From assembly GCA_048498995.1 (NCBI GenBank), contig JBEHWX010000018.1:1-64000 (forward strand): a stretch of 64,000 bases of DNA. The letters are read 5' to 3'. The DNA comes from JBEHWX01 sp048498995. Its GTDB lineage: Bacteria > Bacteroidota > Ignavibacteria > OLB7. The translations under genes and the position numbers were made by a program. Shown here piece by piece: positions 1 to 8,659 of the stretch; position 1 is the first letter of the stretch, and each line of letters starts with the position of its first letter. Below the pieces are notes generated by a model that made no database searches, was not told where the DNA came from, and saw only the letters and a program-made list of their open reading frames with translations.

Positions 1-22
1 GCGACGTTGAGGTCGTCTGCGA

Positions 23-889
23 TTGTTGTGTTGTGTGTTGTGTTGTGTGTTGTCTTGTGTGTTGTGTTGTGTTGTGTGTTGTGTGTTGTGTGTTGTGTTG
101 TGTGTTGTGTTGTGTGTTGTGTTGTGTGTTGTGTTGTGTGTTGTGTTGTGTTGCGCGTTGCAGGCGTATGAGGAGATGCTGAGCGACGAAATTCTGGAGA
201 TCTGCATCCACGCGCATATGCTCGGGTTCGACTGTGCGTCGGCGCCGATGGCGGACGGCGGGCCAGCGGGTACGATGGGCCCGAACGGGCCGACGGGTCG
301 TATCGTGATCGATCCGTTTTTGGTTCGGTTTCTGGTTCACGACGCAGTGGCGCTTTCGCGTGCGCGCAACGCCGGATGGCAGGCCGACAGCGGGCTCAAC
401 GACCGTCACCGCTCGGCCAAACGCGATCTGTTCCGCGATCTGATGGTACATGAGCTGCTGATGGTCGAGCACCAGTTCGGCGAGTGGTTGCGGTGGCGCG
501 GATATCCGATGTTCTTTGACGCCCCTGCAACGCGCGCGGTGACGGTCAACCACACGATCATGGACCTGAGCTCCACGGCGCCGGCCCCGAATCTGCTGCA
601 GCGCATGTACGGCTACAGTTTGCTTTGTTACCCGCGCAACCGCACGACCCTCTTCGACCCCGCCACGGCCTTCAACATGGAGTGGCAGGTCGACGAGACC
701 TGCGACCGCGAGTACAACCGACATCTCTCGCTGGCTCGCGCTCGCGCCGTGGGGGAAGCGCTCGGCACCGGCACCATCAGCGTGGAGGGGGCCGGCGGCA
801 CCAGCTCCATCTACCCGAACGACTCGCCGGCCGGACGCTTCTACTCCCGCTCGGTCCGCGTCGTCGTCGACGCCGGCCCGACGCTCTGA
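23..889 (+). CDS. OmpA-like C-terminal domain protein, start uncertain
   Basis: The last ~60 residues look like an OmpA/MotB peptidoglycan-associated domain: CDREYNRHLSLARARAV, then a short Gly-rich stretch, a PAGR-like segment and SRSVRVVV near the end. The ~170 residues before it match no family I recognise. The first ~45 codons are the microsatellite (Cys/Val/Leu only) and are probably not normal protein. An in-frame stop lies at 8-10, so this frame cannot continue leftwards, while the other two plus frames are open to the window edge. The true gene may therefore begin upstream in another frame and be shifted by the repeat, or may start at the ATG at 176. An envelope location is inferred from the OmpA-like end. 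A strong terminator follows. Confidence 0.55.
   Translation: MLCCVLCCVLSCVLCCVVCCVLCVVLCVVLCVVLCVVLCVVLCCALQAYEEMLSDEILEICIHAHMLGFDCASAPMADGGPAGTMGPNGPTGRIVIDPFLVRFLVHDAVALSRARNAGWQADSGLNDRHRSAKRDLFRDLMVHELLMVEHQFGEWLRWRGYPMFFDAPATRAVTVNHTIMDLSSTAPAPNLLQRMYGYSLLCYPRNRTTLFDPATAFNMEWQVDETCDREYNRHLSLARARAVGEALGTGTISVEGAGGTSSIYPNDSPAGRFYSRSVRVVVDAGPTL
24..153. repeat. GTGTT/GTGTGTT microsatellite
   Basis: About 130 bp are built almost entirely from 5-bp (GTGTT) and 7-bp (GTGTGTT) units, often paired into a 12-bp period. The array contains no stop codon in any plus frame. Gain or loss of a 5- or 7-bp unit would change the frame entering the downstream gene, whereas a 12-bp change would not. One interruption (CTTGTG near 54) breaks the pattern. 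It could be a phase-variation tract, or an assembly-prone region. Confidence 0.9.
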
Positions 890-938
890 GCATGCTCCGA
901 GCCGGACGCTCCGGACACGCACCTTCCGCTTGCAACGA

Positions 939-974
939 GAACGGCCCCGGCGATCGAGATCGCCGGGGCCGTTC
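939..974. terminator. Perfect 17-bp hairpin, bidirectional terminator
   Basis: A perfect 17-bp inverted repeat (arms 939-955 and 958-974, GC-rich core GGCCCCGGCGATC) sits between the stops of two convergent genes (889 on plus, 1007 on minus). The position suits a shared intrinsic terminator. No long T-run follows on either side, as for most hairpins in this window. Confidence 0.8.
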
Positions 975-1006
975 CATGTCGAGCCGCCACGAACAGGCGG
1001 AGCGGA

Positions 1007-1726
1007 TTACTTCTTCAGAGCCTTGATCGCGCGGACGATGTTGTTGTCGATCCTGCTCTGGTTGCGCGGATCGCGCGGGTCGAGCACCAGGGTGCCATCC
1101 TTGAAGGCGATCCTCGGATCGAGCTGCAGCAGCACGGTGGCACCGCCGCCGGCATCGAGCTGCGCCGGAACATCCAGCGGGAGCGTCAGGTTGGCGGTCG
1201 CGTCGCTCCTGTAGGTGAAGTCGACCGGCGCGCCGTTCACGTAGACCTGACCATCGACCAGGAAGGAGTAGCGCTCGCCGGTAACGAACGCGCCGAAGGC
1301 CGAATCGTTCAGATAGGTGCCGATCTCGCTCGAGCTGAACCGATGGAACTCGAACTTCACCTTGTCATACGTTCCCGCCGGAACCGCCGCGGTGGTGAAG
1401 ACCTTCGCCCCCGACGCATCGATCGTCAGAAGGAACGGCCCCACCTTCACGTCGCGATCGCCGGAGACGGTATCCTCCTTGTCGCGGTGCAGCTTCATCC
1501 TGGAGATCAGGATTCTGACCCTCGTGATCCTGAGAGAGTCGGCCTCCGACCCGCCGGCGACCTTTCCCGCGCCGGGCGTCACCATCGAGCTCGTCAGCCC
1601 GGACTGCATCTGCACGGTTGCCTGGTCGTCGCCGGCGGGATTGTCCGAGCAGCCGGCCCAGAGAAGGGCCGCCGCGCCGAGTGCCAGCATGGCGCGTCCA
1701 GCGCCGATCATGGAGCTCCTGTTCAT
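1007..1726 (-). CDS. DUF4382-like lipoprotein
   Basis: A lipoprotein of about 239 residues. The chosen ATG at 1726 follows a GAGG at good spacing and gives a short basic N-terminus, a hydrophobic run and the lipobox LWAGC. An earlier in-frame start at 1780 would lengthen the n-region. The mature part begins with an Asp/Ala-rich linker and continues with SLRITRVRILISRMKLH, VGPFLLTID and VPAGTYDKVKFEF, the pattern of DUF4382 beta-sandwich proteins in which a value is returned as a small beta-rich unit. The C-terminus ends in lysines. Function is unknown; the cell location is the envelope by the lipobox. It stands alone between convergent and intergenic regions. Confidence 0.75.
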   Translation of the reverse strand: MNRSSMIGAGRAMLALGAAALLWAGCSDNPAGDDQATVQMQSGLTSSMVTPGAGKVAGGSEADSLRITRVRILISRMKLHRDKEDTVSGDRDVKVGPFLLTIDASGAKVFTTAAVPAGTYDKVKFEFHRFSSSEIGTYLNDSAFGAFVTGERYSFLVDGQVYVNGAPVDFTYRSDATANLTLPLDVPAQLDAGGGATVLLQLDPRIAFKDGTLVLDPRDPRNQSRIDNNIVRAIKALKK

Positions 1727-1867
1727 CACGTACCTCATTCGATTGTATTCCATAGTACCAGACGCCACGCGGGCTCCCATCGGGGGGGGGACGTGACGTC
1801 GGGGTCTTCGACCGGATGAAGCCGGCGCGGTTGAATCGCGTCGCGAGATTCTACGTTCCCCGGCGCT

Positions 1868-3487
1868 TCATTTCAACTGAAGGTAGCTTCCGCGCTGGAG
1901 CACGCGCCGCGGGAGCTTGTCGGAGAACTGCTTGAGCGCCTCGGCCAGATATGAGGCCTGCGCCGGATCGACCGCGTAGAAGGAGACGGTGGTTCCGCCG
2001 GCGATGACGTTGTCGGAGATCGTCCACTCCCCCACCTTGCTCCAGGAGCGGGGCAGGCCGCCGTACTCGGCGTACCACTCGTCGTAGACGACGGCGATAT
2101 CGATCTTCTTCCGGCGGGCCAGCTGTTCGATCTCGGCGGTGCCGTAGCTCCCCCGCATCTTGGCCCGCGCCACGTCGATGCTGCCGAGCCCCCAGAGGTC
2201 GAGGCAGCGGATATCGGCCAGGAAGTTGATCGCGCCGATATCGTTGGCGGCCACGCCACGTCCCTCGAAGAACTTCCGGAGGAAGAGCCCCATCTGATAC
2301 TGCTGCTCGTAGATGTTCCCGGAGGCACGCGGCGCCTCGGCATAGGCGCGGACCGAGCGCTCCACCAGCGGCGCCATCCCGAGCACCGGTATCGCCGCGG
2401 CCAGCACCATCGAGAGCCGTCCACGCCCGAGCACCGGCATCAGCGCGCGCCCCAGATCCGGCAGCGCGGCGCCGATCGCCACCATCCACATCACCATCAG
2501 ATATGCCTCGTAGCGATAGAACCACCCGGTGCGCGCGAACTGCAGATGGAGCACGGTGGTGAACAGGGTCACGAGGAGCATCGTCGAGACCGTGTCGCGC
2601 AGGTTGCCGATGCGGGCGTAGCGAAGGTAGAGTATCGCCAACCCGGCGACGGTCAGCACGAGCAGGTGGGGCGAGAGCGCGAAGGCCTTCAGCGCCTGCA
2701 GGCCGACGAGCTTGGCGATGCCGGTAAGGGTGGCGTGCGGCACGTTCCCCTTGAGCAGGAGGGAGTTCGGCAGGAACTCCCAGCCATGCGAGGTGGAGAA
2801 GAGCCCGTAGGCGATCACCGGCAGCAGGCCGGCCACGACGAGCAGCACCGCGTAGAGCCGCTTCCGACGGAAGAAGAGAAGCAGCGCGGCCGAGGCGATC
2901 AGGAACATCCCCTCGTAGCGCGCCGCCGTCAGAATCGGCGCCATCGCCAGCAGGGCGATCTCCGGGAGCGAGATCCTGGAGCCGCCGTCGGCGCCGGCGA
3001 TGATATCGGACGCCAGATAGAGAAAGGCGAGCGCGACCGTGGCGTGCAGCAGATGCTCGAGCCCGGTCATTGCCACCGGCACCAGCGGCGTCAGCACGAT
3101 GATCGCCAGGAGCACCAGCGCCACCGTGACGGAGCGGCCGAGGAAGCGACGGAGCACGCCGTGACAGAGCAGCAGCAGGAGCGCGCCGAAGAGAAGGTTG
3201 AGCACCAGCGGCGCCATCTCGCTCACCCCGCCGATGATGTACCACGCGGTGATCATCATCAGCCAGAGAGGCGAGGAGGAGGAGTTCGAGAACTCGAACG
3301 GCGTAACGCCCCACGCCCCGTGGCGGGCGATGTTCCTGGCCATCGCCATGTGGATGTAGGGATCGTCCAGCACGTAGACGAAGTGCCCGCCGGTGGCCCC
3401 GAGCGCGGAGCGGATCTCCAGCAAGGAGATCGCCGCCATCACGGCCAGCCCTGCCGCAAGCGGCCAGTGTCTGCGAAGAAAGTTCAC
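1868..3487 (-). CDS. Polytopic membrane protein, GT-C-like (ArnT/PMT type)
   Basis: About 539 residues from a GTG at 3487 (RPVNFLRRHW), preceded by GAGAA. The N-terminus has a signal-anchor helix followed by the extracellular segment VLDDPYIHMAMARNIARHG. The DDxY/IH pattern just after TM1 is typical of the acidic catalytic loop of GT-C glycosyltransferases that use lipid-linked sugars. Roughly ten hydrophobic segments follow, then a soluble C-terminal ~150 residues. The upstream neighbour (stop at 3583) is similar in plan, so the two look like a tandem paralogous pair. Substrate is unknown; lipid-linked sugar transfer at the inner membrane is inferred, not shown. Confidence 0.7.
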   Translation of the reverse strand: MNFLRRHWPLAAGLAVMAAISLLEIRSALGATGGHFVYVLDDPYIHMAMARNIARHGAWGVTPFEFSNSSSSPLWLMMITAWYIIGGVSEMAPLVLNLLFGALLLLLCHGVLRRFLGRSVTVALVLLAIIVLTPLVPVAMTGLEHLLHATVALAFLYLASDIIAGADGGSRISLPEIALLAMAPILTAARYEGMFLIASAALLLFFRRKRLYAVLLVVAGLLPVIAYGLFSTSHGWEFLPNSLLLKGNVPHATLTGIAKLVGLQALKAFALSPHLLVLTVAGLAILYLRYARIGNLRDTVSTMLLVTLFTTVLHLQFARTGWFYRYEAYLMVMWMVAIGAALPDLGRALMPVLGRGRLSMVLAAAIPVLGMAPLVERSVRAYAEAPRASGNIYEQQYQMGLFLRKFFEGRGVAANDIGAINFLADIRCLDLWGLGSIDVARAKMRGSYGTAEIEQLARRKKIDIAVVYDEWYAEYGGLPRSWSKVGEWTISDNVIAGGTTVSFYAVDPAQASYLAEALKQFSDKLPRRVLQRGSYLQLK

Positions 3488-3582
3488 GGGTCGTTCTCGA
3501 TATCGGATTGTAGAACAGGCCTTCAGCTCCCGCGGCCGGGGTCGCGACGGACGATCGGCGACGGCCAGGCCGCGACGGCCGG

Positions 3583-5604
3583 TCAGCGGGAGATCCGGAC
3601 CAGGCGGAGGCCACGGAGATGGGCCGACTCCGCCGCAAGCGGCCAGAGCCGGATATCGTACCGGTCGGTTGTCGGAAGCCGGAGAGCGCTTCCCGTCGCG
3701 TCGGAGGTCACCACGGTGGCGACCGTCGCATCGCTCCGCGATCCATCGATCCGGGAGAGCCGGAGCGTGACGCGCAGCGGAGCCGACGCATCGCTTTCCA
3801 GGCGCCACTCTCCGGCCGGAAGCGTGATGCCGGTGAGCAGGCCGGGAGCCGCGCGGGCAATCGCGCAGCCGAACACGCCATGCTGGTCCAGACAGGCGGC
3901 CGTTCCCGGCTCGCCGGCGAAGAGATAGCCGGGGATCGCGATGCCGGCCGCGTCACTCCTCACGCCGATGCGCGGGCTGACCAGCCGTGCCCATATCCGC
4001 GCCTGGAACGGGTGCGGATCCCTCCCCTCGAACGTCAGCAGCCGGTACTCCCGGTGAAACGCCGGCTCGGCAAGCAGCTCCCGCTCGCCGACGAAGCAGG
4101 CGGTATCGCCGCCGACGTGATCGCACAGCAGCACCAGATCGGGACGGCGCGCTAGCACGTAGCGCCCGTCGCCGAGCTCGTGCCCGATCTTCCCCCGTCC
4201 GAACTCCGCCGTCCGATGTCGCGCGATATGCGCGTCGTTGAGGCCGAGCATGTCGATGGCAGGAAGCTCCGACCAGTACGGGATGCACCCGGCCGCGGCC
4301 ACCGCGATCACCGGCTGCTGATTCGCGAAGGCATGCTTCAGCAGAAGGCCCACCACCTGCCCGTCCCACTCCCACCGCTCGGCCCGCGCCGGCCGATTGG
4401 CCGGATCGAGCCACTGAAGCGGAGCGTAGAGCGTGAGCGCCGCGAGCACGACCGCCAGCGCCATCGGCCGCGAGCGCGCCGCGAGCATGCGCGCCCCCTC
4501 GACCGTGCCGAGCGCCACCATCACCGTGGCGACCAGCATGTGCCGGCGTCCGGGAAAGATGTCGCCGCCGACAAAGAGAACGTACAGACACCAGAGCGCG
4601 AGCGGCGCGGCCAACAGAAGCAGCCGGCGGCGGCTCCGGGGAATCGGCTCGCCAAAGAGCAGTCCGGCACCGATCACGACGAGGAGCGGGAGCACCGAGC
4701 CGCACCACTTCAGCACGTAGTTGGCGCCGCCGGCGAGGCGCTCCGGCGTGAGCGCGAGCTTGGCGTGCGCGGTGTTCGGCAGCAGCTCGCCGTAGTAGGC
4801 GATCCTGAAGACGACCTGGCCGAGCGCGAACAGCGCGGCGATCGCGGCCACGCCGAGCGCGTTACGCCACGCGACTCCCGACATCCTTCGATCGGCGCGA
4901 CACGCGGCGATGAGCCCGACAAGGCTTCCCACCAGGAGCACCGGCGCATCCGGACGCGTGAGCGCGAGCAGGCCGAAGAGTGTGCCGATGCCCAGCACTC
5001 GGCCGCGCGTGAACCGCGTTCCATCCATCCCGGAATAGAGCAGAACGAGTCCCCAGGCGAGCAGACCAGCCAGCAACGGCTGTTCCAGGCCGCCGACCGC
5101 CCAGATGGCGGCCGGACCGGAGAGCGCCAGCGCGAGCATGCCGGTCATGGCCGGGATCCACGATGCCGTGCGGCCTCCATCGGCGCGTGCGCCGGGGCGT
5201 GCGCCGGGGCGTGCGCCGGCGGCATATGCGATGGCGACGATGGCCGCGCCGAGGCCGGCCATGCCGAGGATCCGCGCGGCTACCACGAGATCGACGCCGA
5301 GGGCTCCGAGGGCCGCGGCCAGAAGAACCCAGAGAAGATTCGAATATCCCTCCACCGGCGATCCCGGACTCCAGGTGAGGCCATGGCCGGCAACCAGGCG
5401 CGCCGCGTAGCGAAGCGAGATCAATGCGTCATCGGCGATGAACGGGAGATAGAGCTCGGCGTGCAGCCAGAGCAGCGGAAGCGCGACGAGCGCGAAGGCG
5501 GACGCGACGGGATCGATCCCCAGCCCACGGCGCGGCGCATCGGCCGAGCCGTCGACGGAGATGCGAGGCTGATCGGTTGTCGACGGAGGGATCGTCCGGA
5601 GCAT
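3583..5604 (-). CDS. Polytopic membrane protein, GT-C-like
   Basis: 673 residues. After one TM segment comes PFIADDALISLRYAARL and then SPVEGYSNLLW, a signature common in large uncharacterised bacterial GT-C-like proteins (paired acidic residues in the first periplasmic loop, then EGYSN). About ten TM helices occupy residues ~30-420. The C-terminal ~250 residues are soluble and contain a CIPYWSELPAIDMLGLND stretch followed by beta-rich sequence. A 12-bp sequence (GGGGCGTGCGCC) is repeated three times at about 5188-5222, encoding GARP repeats inside a cytoplasmic loop. It lies 95 bp upstream of a same-strand relative. Enzymatic role is inferred from architecture only. Confidence 0.7.
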   Translation of the reverse strand: MLRTIPPSTTDQPRISVDGSADAPRRGLGIDPVASAFALVALPLLWLHAELYLPFIADDALISLRYAARLVAGHGLTWSPGSPVEGYSNLLWVLLAAALGALGVDLVVAARILGMAGLGAAIVAIAYAAGARPGARPGARADGGRTASWIPAMTGMLALALSGPAAIWAVGGLEQPLLAGLLAWGLVLLYSGMDGTRFTRGRVLGIGTLFGLLALTRPDAPVLLVGSLVGLIAACRADRRMSGVAWRNALGVAAIAALFALGQVVFRIAYYGELLPNTAHAKLALTPERLAGGANYVLKWCGSVLPLLVVIGAGLLFGEPIPRSRRRLLLLAAPLALWCLYVLFVGGDIFPGRRHMLVATVMVALGTVEGARMLAARSRPMALAVVLAALTLYAPLQWLDPANRPARAERWEWDGQVVGLLLKHAFANQQPVIAVAAAGCIPYWSELPAIDMLGLNDAHIARHRTAEFGRGKIGHELGDGRYVLARRPDLVLLCDHVGGDTACFVGERELLAEPAFHREYRLLTFEGRDPHPFQARIWARLVSPRIGVRSDAAGIAIPGYLFAGEPGTAACLDQHGVFGCAIARAAPGLLTGITLPAGEWRLESDASAPLRVTLRLSRIDGSRSDATVATVVTSDATGSALRLPTTDRYDIRLWPLAAESAHLRGLRLVRISR
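5188..5222. repeat. Three tandem 12-bp units inside a gene
   Basis: Three in-frame copies of GGGGCGTGCGCC encode a Pro-Gly-Ala-Arg repeat in a loop of the membrane protein on the minus strand. Copy-number change keeps the frame. Confidence 0.8.
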
Positions 5605-5721
5605 GGTTACTGCGAAGCGTCGTCGGGAAGGAGCGCCGGGCCGCGCCGGAAGCGTCCGGTGAAGCCGCCAAGTTAGTCAATCCACCGTAGTTCCGGGTCG
5701 CGCGCCGCAGCCGGCCGCCGC

Positions 5722-5747
5722 GCCCGATCACGGCCGCATGATCGGGC
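5722..5747. other. Inverted repeat in divergent intergenic region
   Basis: Arms GCCCGATCA (5722-5730) and TGATCGGGC (5739-5747) lie between divergent genes starting at 5604 and 5899. A second inverted repeat, GCCCGCGG / CCGCGGGC, lies at 5813-5842. Either may be an operator or a 5' leader hairpin. No match to a named regulator is claimed. Confidence 0.4.
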
Positions 5748-5898
5748 ATCGACAATTGGACATCGACGCGAGCACGATCCTTCCTATGTTGCGTCCCCTT
5801 CGGAACAACGACGCCCGCGGGGCGTGAGCCTGGTCCGCGGGCATTACTGTTCCGATCATCGATCCTGTATTCTTCCACGAATCCGCCATGACGCCGCG

Positions 5899-6192
5899 AT
5901 GAGATGTCACCCGAACGCGACCCGATGCCTCTACTGCGGGCGGATCACGACGCTGGTCTGGGTGCACGGCCATGGCCAGTGCTCATTCTGCGGCGTGAAC
6001 GTGGATGAGTGCTGTCGCGGCGAGCAGGCGCCGAGCGCGCGCGGAGATATCGGGACGGATATCGGAACCGATACTCCCGGCGAGGGAGCCGCCCGGCTTC
6101 GTCCGGCGCCGAAGGGGATCGCCGGAGCGCGCATCAGGCCGGTGGATGCTCCGGAGCTCCCGGACCAGGCGCCGGGCCGCCGGCGACGTTGA
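5899..6192 (+). CDS. Small zinc-ribbon protein
   Basis: 97 residues. The N-terminal half carries two CxxC knuckles (CLYCGR and CSFCG) separated by TTLVWVHGHGQ, followed by NVDECCRGE. This arrangement is a small zinc-ribbon type that I associate with Bacteroidota; no function has been assigned as far as I know. The C-terminal ~45 residues are low-complexity and may be variable. The ATG at 5899 is chosen because the conserved block begins immediately after it. Its 3' end overlaps the end of pdxB on the opposite strand by 59 bp, so the tail is constrained by two reading frames. Confidence 0.7.
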   Translation: MRCHPNATRCLYCGRITTLVWVHGHGQCSFCGVNVDECCRGEQAPSARGDIGTDIGTDTPGEGAARLRPAPKGIAGARIRPVDAPELPDQAPGRRRR

Positions 6193-7312
6193 ATCCGAGG
6201 AGCCGCAGGCGCGCGGCGAGCGCGGCATCCTCCGTCATCGCCACATGCGCCGGAAACTCCCGCCGCATCGGATATTCCTTCCGCATCCGGTCGAACGCGA
6301 CGCGACGCGCGTCGGCATCGAGCGGCAGCGCCGCGCGGAGGCGCCGGTCGTCGGCCGCGATATCGTACGCGGCGCGGACCGCCGCGGCCACCGCGAGCCG
6401 CGGATCAGCCATGGCGCGGAGGTCGATCGGGGTCTCCACCGGCGGCAGCGCCTCACGCGCGGACCATCCTTCATCGCTCCCGAGCGCCCGCGCGAGCGCG
6501 GTGGCCATCATCTCCGTTCCCCTCACCTTTCCATCGTACGAGTACCCGGCGATGTGCGGCGTTGCCAGCGCGCATCGCTCCAGCAGCTCCCGCGGCATGG
6601 CCGGCTCCTCCCGCCAGACGTCGAGCACCGCCGTTGCCGGACGCTTCCGGTCGAGCGCGGCCATGAGTGCCGCGGAGTCCGCCACGCCCCCCCGCGCCGT
6701 GTTCAGCAGCACCCCGTCCGGACGCATCCGGGAGAGGAAGCGCGCGTCGACGAGGCCGCGCGTCGGATACGGGCCCGCGCTTTCGAGCGGGACGTGGAGC
6801 GTCACGATCCGGCAGGCGAGCGCTTCCTCCAGCGACGCGCTCCGGAAGCCCGGCTCCCTGGCCGCGCGCGGCGGATCGTGGAGCACGGGTCGCAGCCCGA
6901 GCGCCGGCGCCATCGCCGCCACCAGCGAGCCCACGTTCCCCACGCCGATGATGCCGATCTCCTCACCGTCGAGGGAGGCCAGGCCCCGCGCCTCGAGCTC
7001 CAGGAGCGCCGCGGTCACGTACTCGGCCACCGAGCGCGCGTTGGAGCCGGCCGCGTCCGCGAAGGCGATCCCACGCGCGGCCAGATAGTCGAGGTCGATG
7101 TGATCGGTGCCGATGGTGGCGGTGCCGACGAAGCGGACGGCCGTCCCCTCCAGCAGCGCGCGGTCGACGCGCGTCACCGAGCGGACCACCAGCGCCTCGG
7201 CGTCGCGGAGATCCTCCGGGGTGATGCTCCGCCCCGGCAGCGCGCGCAGCCGGCCGAAGCGAGCGAGCGCCCGCGCCGCCAGCGGAATGTTCTCGTCGAC
7301 GACGATCGTCAT
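6134..7312 (-). CDS. pdxB: Erythronate-4-phosphate dehydrogenase
   Basis: 392 residues, normal for PdxB. It oxidises 4-phosphoerythronate in the DXP-dependent route to pyridoxal 5'-phosphate, in the cytoplasm. The N-terminal MTIVVDENIPLA is typical. The NAD-binding GVGNVG is at ~123-128. The D-2-hydroxyacid dehydrogenase catalytic set is visible: Arg ~207 in NTARGG, Glu ~236 in WREEPAMP, His ~253 in PHIAGYSYDGK. The PdxB-type C-terminal dimerisation part follows. It is the last gene of a minus-strand run and shares a 4-bp ATGA overlap with the gene before it, suggesting translational coupling. The 3' end overlaps a convergent zinc-ribbon gene. Confidence 0.95.
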   Translation of the reverse strand: MTIVVDENIPLAARALARFGRLRALPGRSITPEDLRDAEALVVRSVTRVDRALLEGTAVRFVGTATIGTDHIDLDYLAARGIAFADAAGSNARSVAEYVTAALLELEARGLASLDGEEIGIIGVGNVGSLVAAMAPALGLRPVLHDPPRAAREPGFRSASLEEALACRIVTLHVPLESAGPYPTRGLVDARFLSRMRPDGVLLNTARGGVADSAALMAALDRKRPATAVLDVWREEPAMPRELLERCALATPHIAGYSYDGKVRGTEMMATALARALGSDEGWSAREALPPVETPIDLRAMADPRLAVAAAVRAAYDIAADDRRLRAALPLDADARRVAFDRMRKEYPMRREFPAHVAMTEDAALAARLRLLGFNVAGGPAPGPGAPEHPPA

Positions 7313-7884
7313 CCCCCCTTCTCCTCCTGGTGCTTCCGGTCGCGCAGGTATGCGCCGAGCAGCCCATGGCGGCGGATGCCGTCGAGCGAATCGAGGTAAT
7401 GGTTCTTCAGAAACCGGTTCTGCTGCGCCATCGACCGGTAGGCGGCGATCATGCTTCGGAGGCCGGCCTCGGCCGTCCGGAGGCAGAGGGAATCCCGCGC
7501 GGCCCCCCCGACGGAGCCCCCGACGGAATCATCGTCCCGCATCGTGGCGGCCGCGCCGGCGGCGCCGAGCATGTACTGCGCGGAGAGCTCATCGCGATAC
7601 GGATGCTCCCGGCGCTCGAGCTGCCGCTCCACCTCCTCGATGTAGGTGGCGTCGACGCCGCAGGAGCCGAGCCGGGCCGTGGCCATCCAGGTCAGCAGAC
7701 GGCGACGCAGCCCCTGCGCCGAGCGGTCGAGCGGGTCGCGCTCCAGACGATGGATCAGTTCCGGGATGGAATCGTTCGGGATCGATATCGGCGGCCCCTC
7801 CCGTCCGCTTCCGGCGCGGGGAGCGGGCAGCACCGCGAGGATCAGCAGCAGCGGAAGGATGCGGAGATAGTCAGGAGAGGGCAT
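7309..7884 (-). CDS. Exported protein of unknown function
   Basis: About 191 residues from the ATG at 7884 (MPSPDYLRILPLLLILAVL), which gives a good signal peptide cleaved near APRAGS. No lipobox. The mature part is predicted mostly helical, with ERDPLDRSAQGLRRRLLTW and a C-terminal basic, helical stretch; one Cys pair (SCGVD, SLCLR) could form a disulfide. I recognise no family. The stop overlaps the pdxB start by 4 bp, so translation is likely coupled to pdxB even though a functional link is unclear. The gene sits 44 bp downstream of another envelope lipoprotein. Confidence 0.65.
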   Translation of the reverse strand: MPSPDYLRILPLLLILAVLPAPRAGSGREGPPISIPNDSIPELIHRLERDPLDRSAQGLRRRLLTWMATARLGSCGVDATYIEEVERQLERREHPYRDELSAQYMLGAAGAAATMRDDDSVGGSVGGAARDSLCLRTAEAGLRSMIAAYRSMAQQNRFLKNHYLDSLDGIRRHGLLGAYLRDRKHQEEKGG

Positions 7885-7928
7885 GAGGATCGACGTGCCC
7901 CACGGCGGCGAAGGCCGGGGCGGACCGG

Positions 7929-8624
7929 TCACGGAAGGAAAGAGTACCCATCCTCCGGGACGTGATTCGTGATGTAGAGGGACCAGCCGGGGAATACTTC
8001 GTAGCGGTCGCCGAAGGCGAAGGCCACGCCGGGAAAGCGGATCGTGTCGCCGGAGACGACGTAGGGGTGGGTCTCCTCCGGAAGAGCGTTGTTCCCCTGC
8101 ACCGACCAGGTGGCGTGGCCATCGGCGAAGCTGAGGAAATATCGGCTGCCGCTGATCTCCATGTCGGCCGCGTCGGTGCTCCAGGAGCCGGCAAGCGCGG
8201 CGTTGGCGCCGAGGAAGCGCATCCCGCGATAATAGAAGAGCCGCCCGCCCCGCCTGAAGAAGTACCAGTAGCGGAGGAGGGTATCCCCCTTCTCGCGGTC
8301 GATCTCGAGGGTCCGGAGATAGCCGTCGCCGACGCTCTCGAACTGGAGCGTCACGTCGCTGACGGTGACCAGGGACCAGCCGCCGGCGTCCTCGACGAAG
8401 ACGCTGTCGCGCATCCGGCCGGTCGTCTGCGACGTCAGGTCGAGCCGGCTCCGGATCTGGGAAGGGCCCGATCCTCCGGATGCCTGATAGGTCCTGACCA
8501 GCGACCAGCGTCCGAGCGGGACGAGCGGGTTGGAGGAAACGGAGGTCGGCGTCTCGGAGCAACCGGCAATGGCCAGCAGCAGGAGCAGCGGAAGAAGGCG
8601 ATATGTCGGATGGGAGAACAACAT
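7929..8624 (-). CDS. Lipoprotein of unknown function
   Basis: About 231 residues. The ATG at 8624 gives MLFSHPTYRLLPLLLLLAIAGC, a clear signal peptide with lipobox AIAGC. The mature chain is rich in aromatic residues and beta-prone segments (LGRWSLVRTYQ, RYWYFFRRGGRLFYYRG, TWSVQGNNALPEE), suggesting a lipocalin-like or other beta-sandwich fold in the envelope. The LGRWSLVR opening is similar to META/lipocalin-like domains, but I do not assign one. It is in a same-strand run with murU upstream (35 bp) and a second exported protein downstream. Confidence 0.7.
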   Translation of the reverse strand: MLFSHPTYRLLPLLLLLAIAGCSETPTSVSSNPLVPLGRWSLVRTYQASGGSGPSQIRSRLDLTSQTTGRMRDSVFVEDAGGWSLVTVSDVTLQFESVGDGYLRTLEIDREKGDTLLRYWYFFRRGGRLFYYRGMRFLGANAALAGSWSTDAADMEISGSRYFLSFADGHATWSVQGNNALPEETHPYVVSGDTIRFPGVAFAFGDRYEVFPGWSLYITNHVPEDGYSFLP

Positions 8625-8659
8625 AGCGACGTGAGGTCCGAAGGGGTGCGGGTCGCGGA

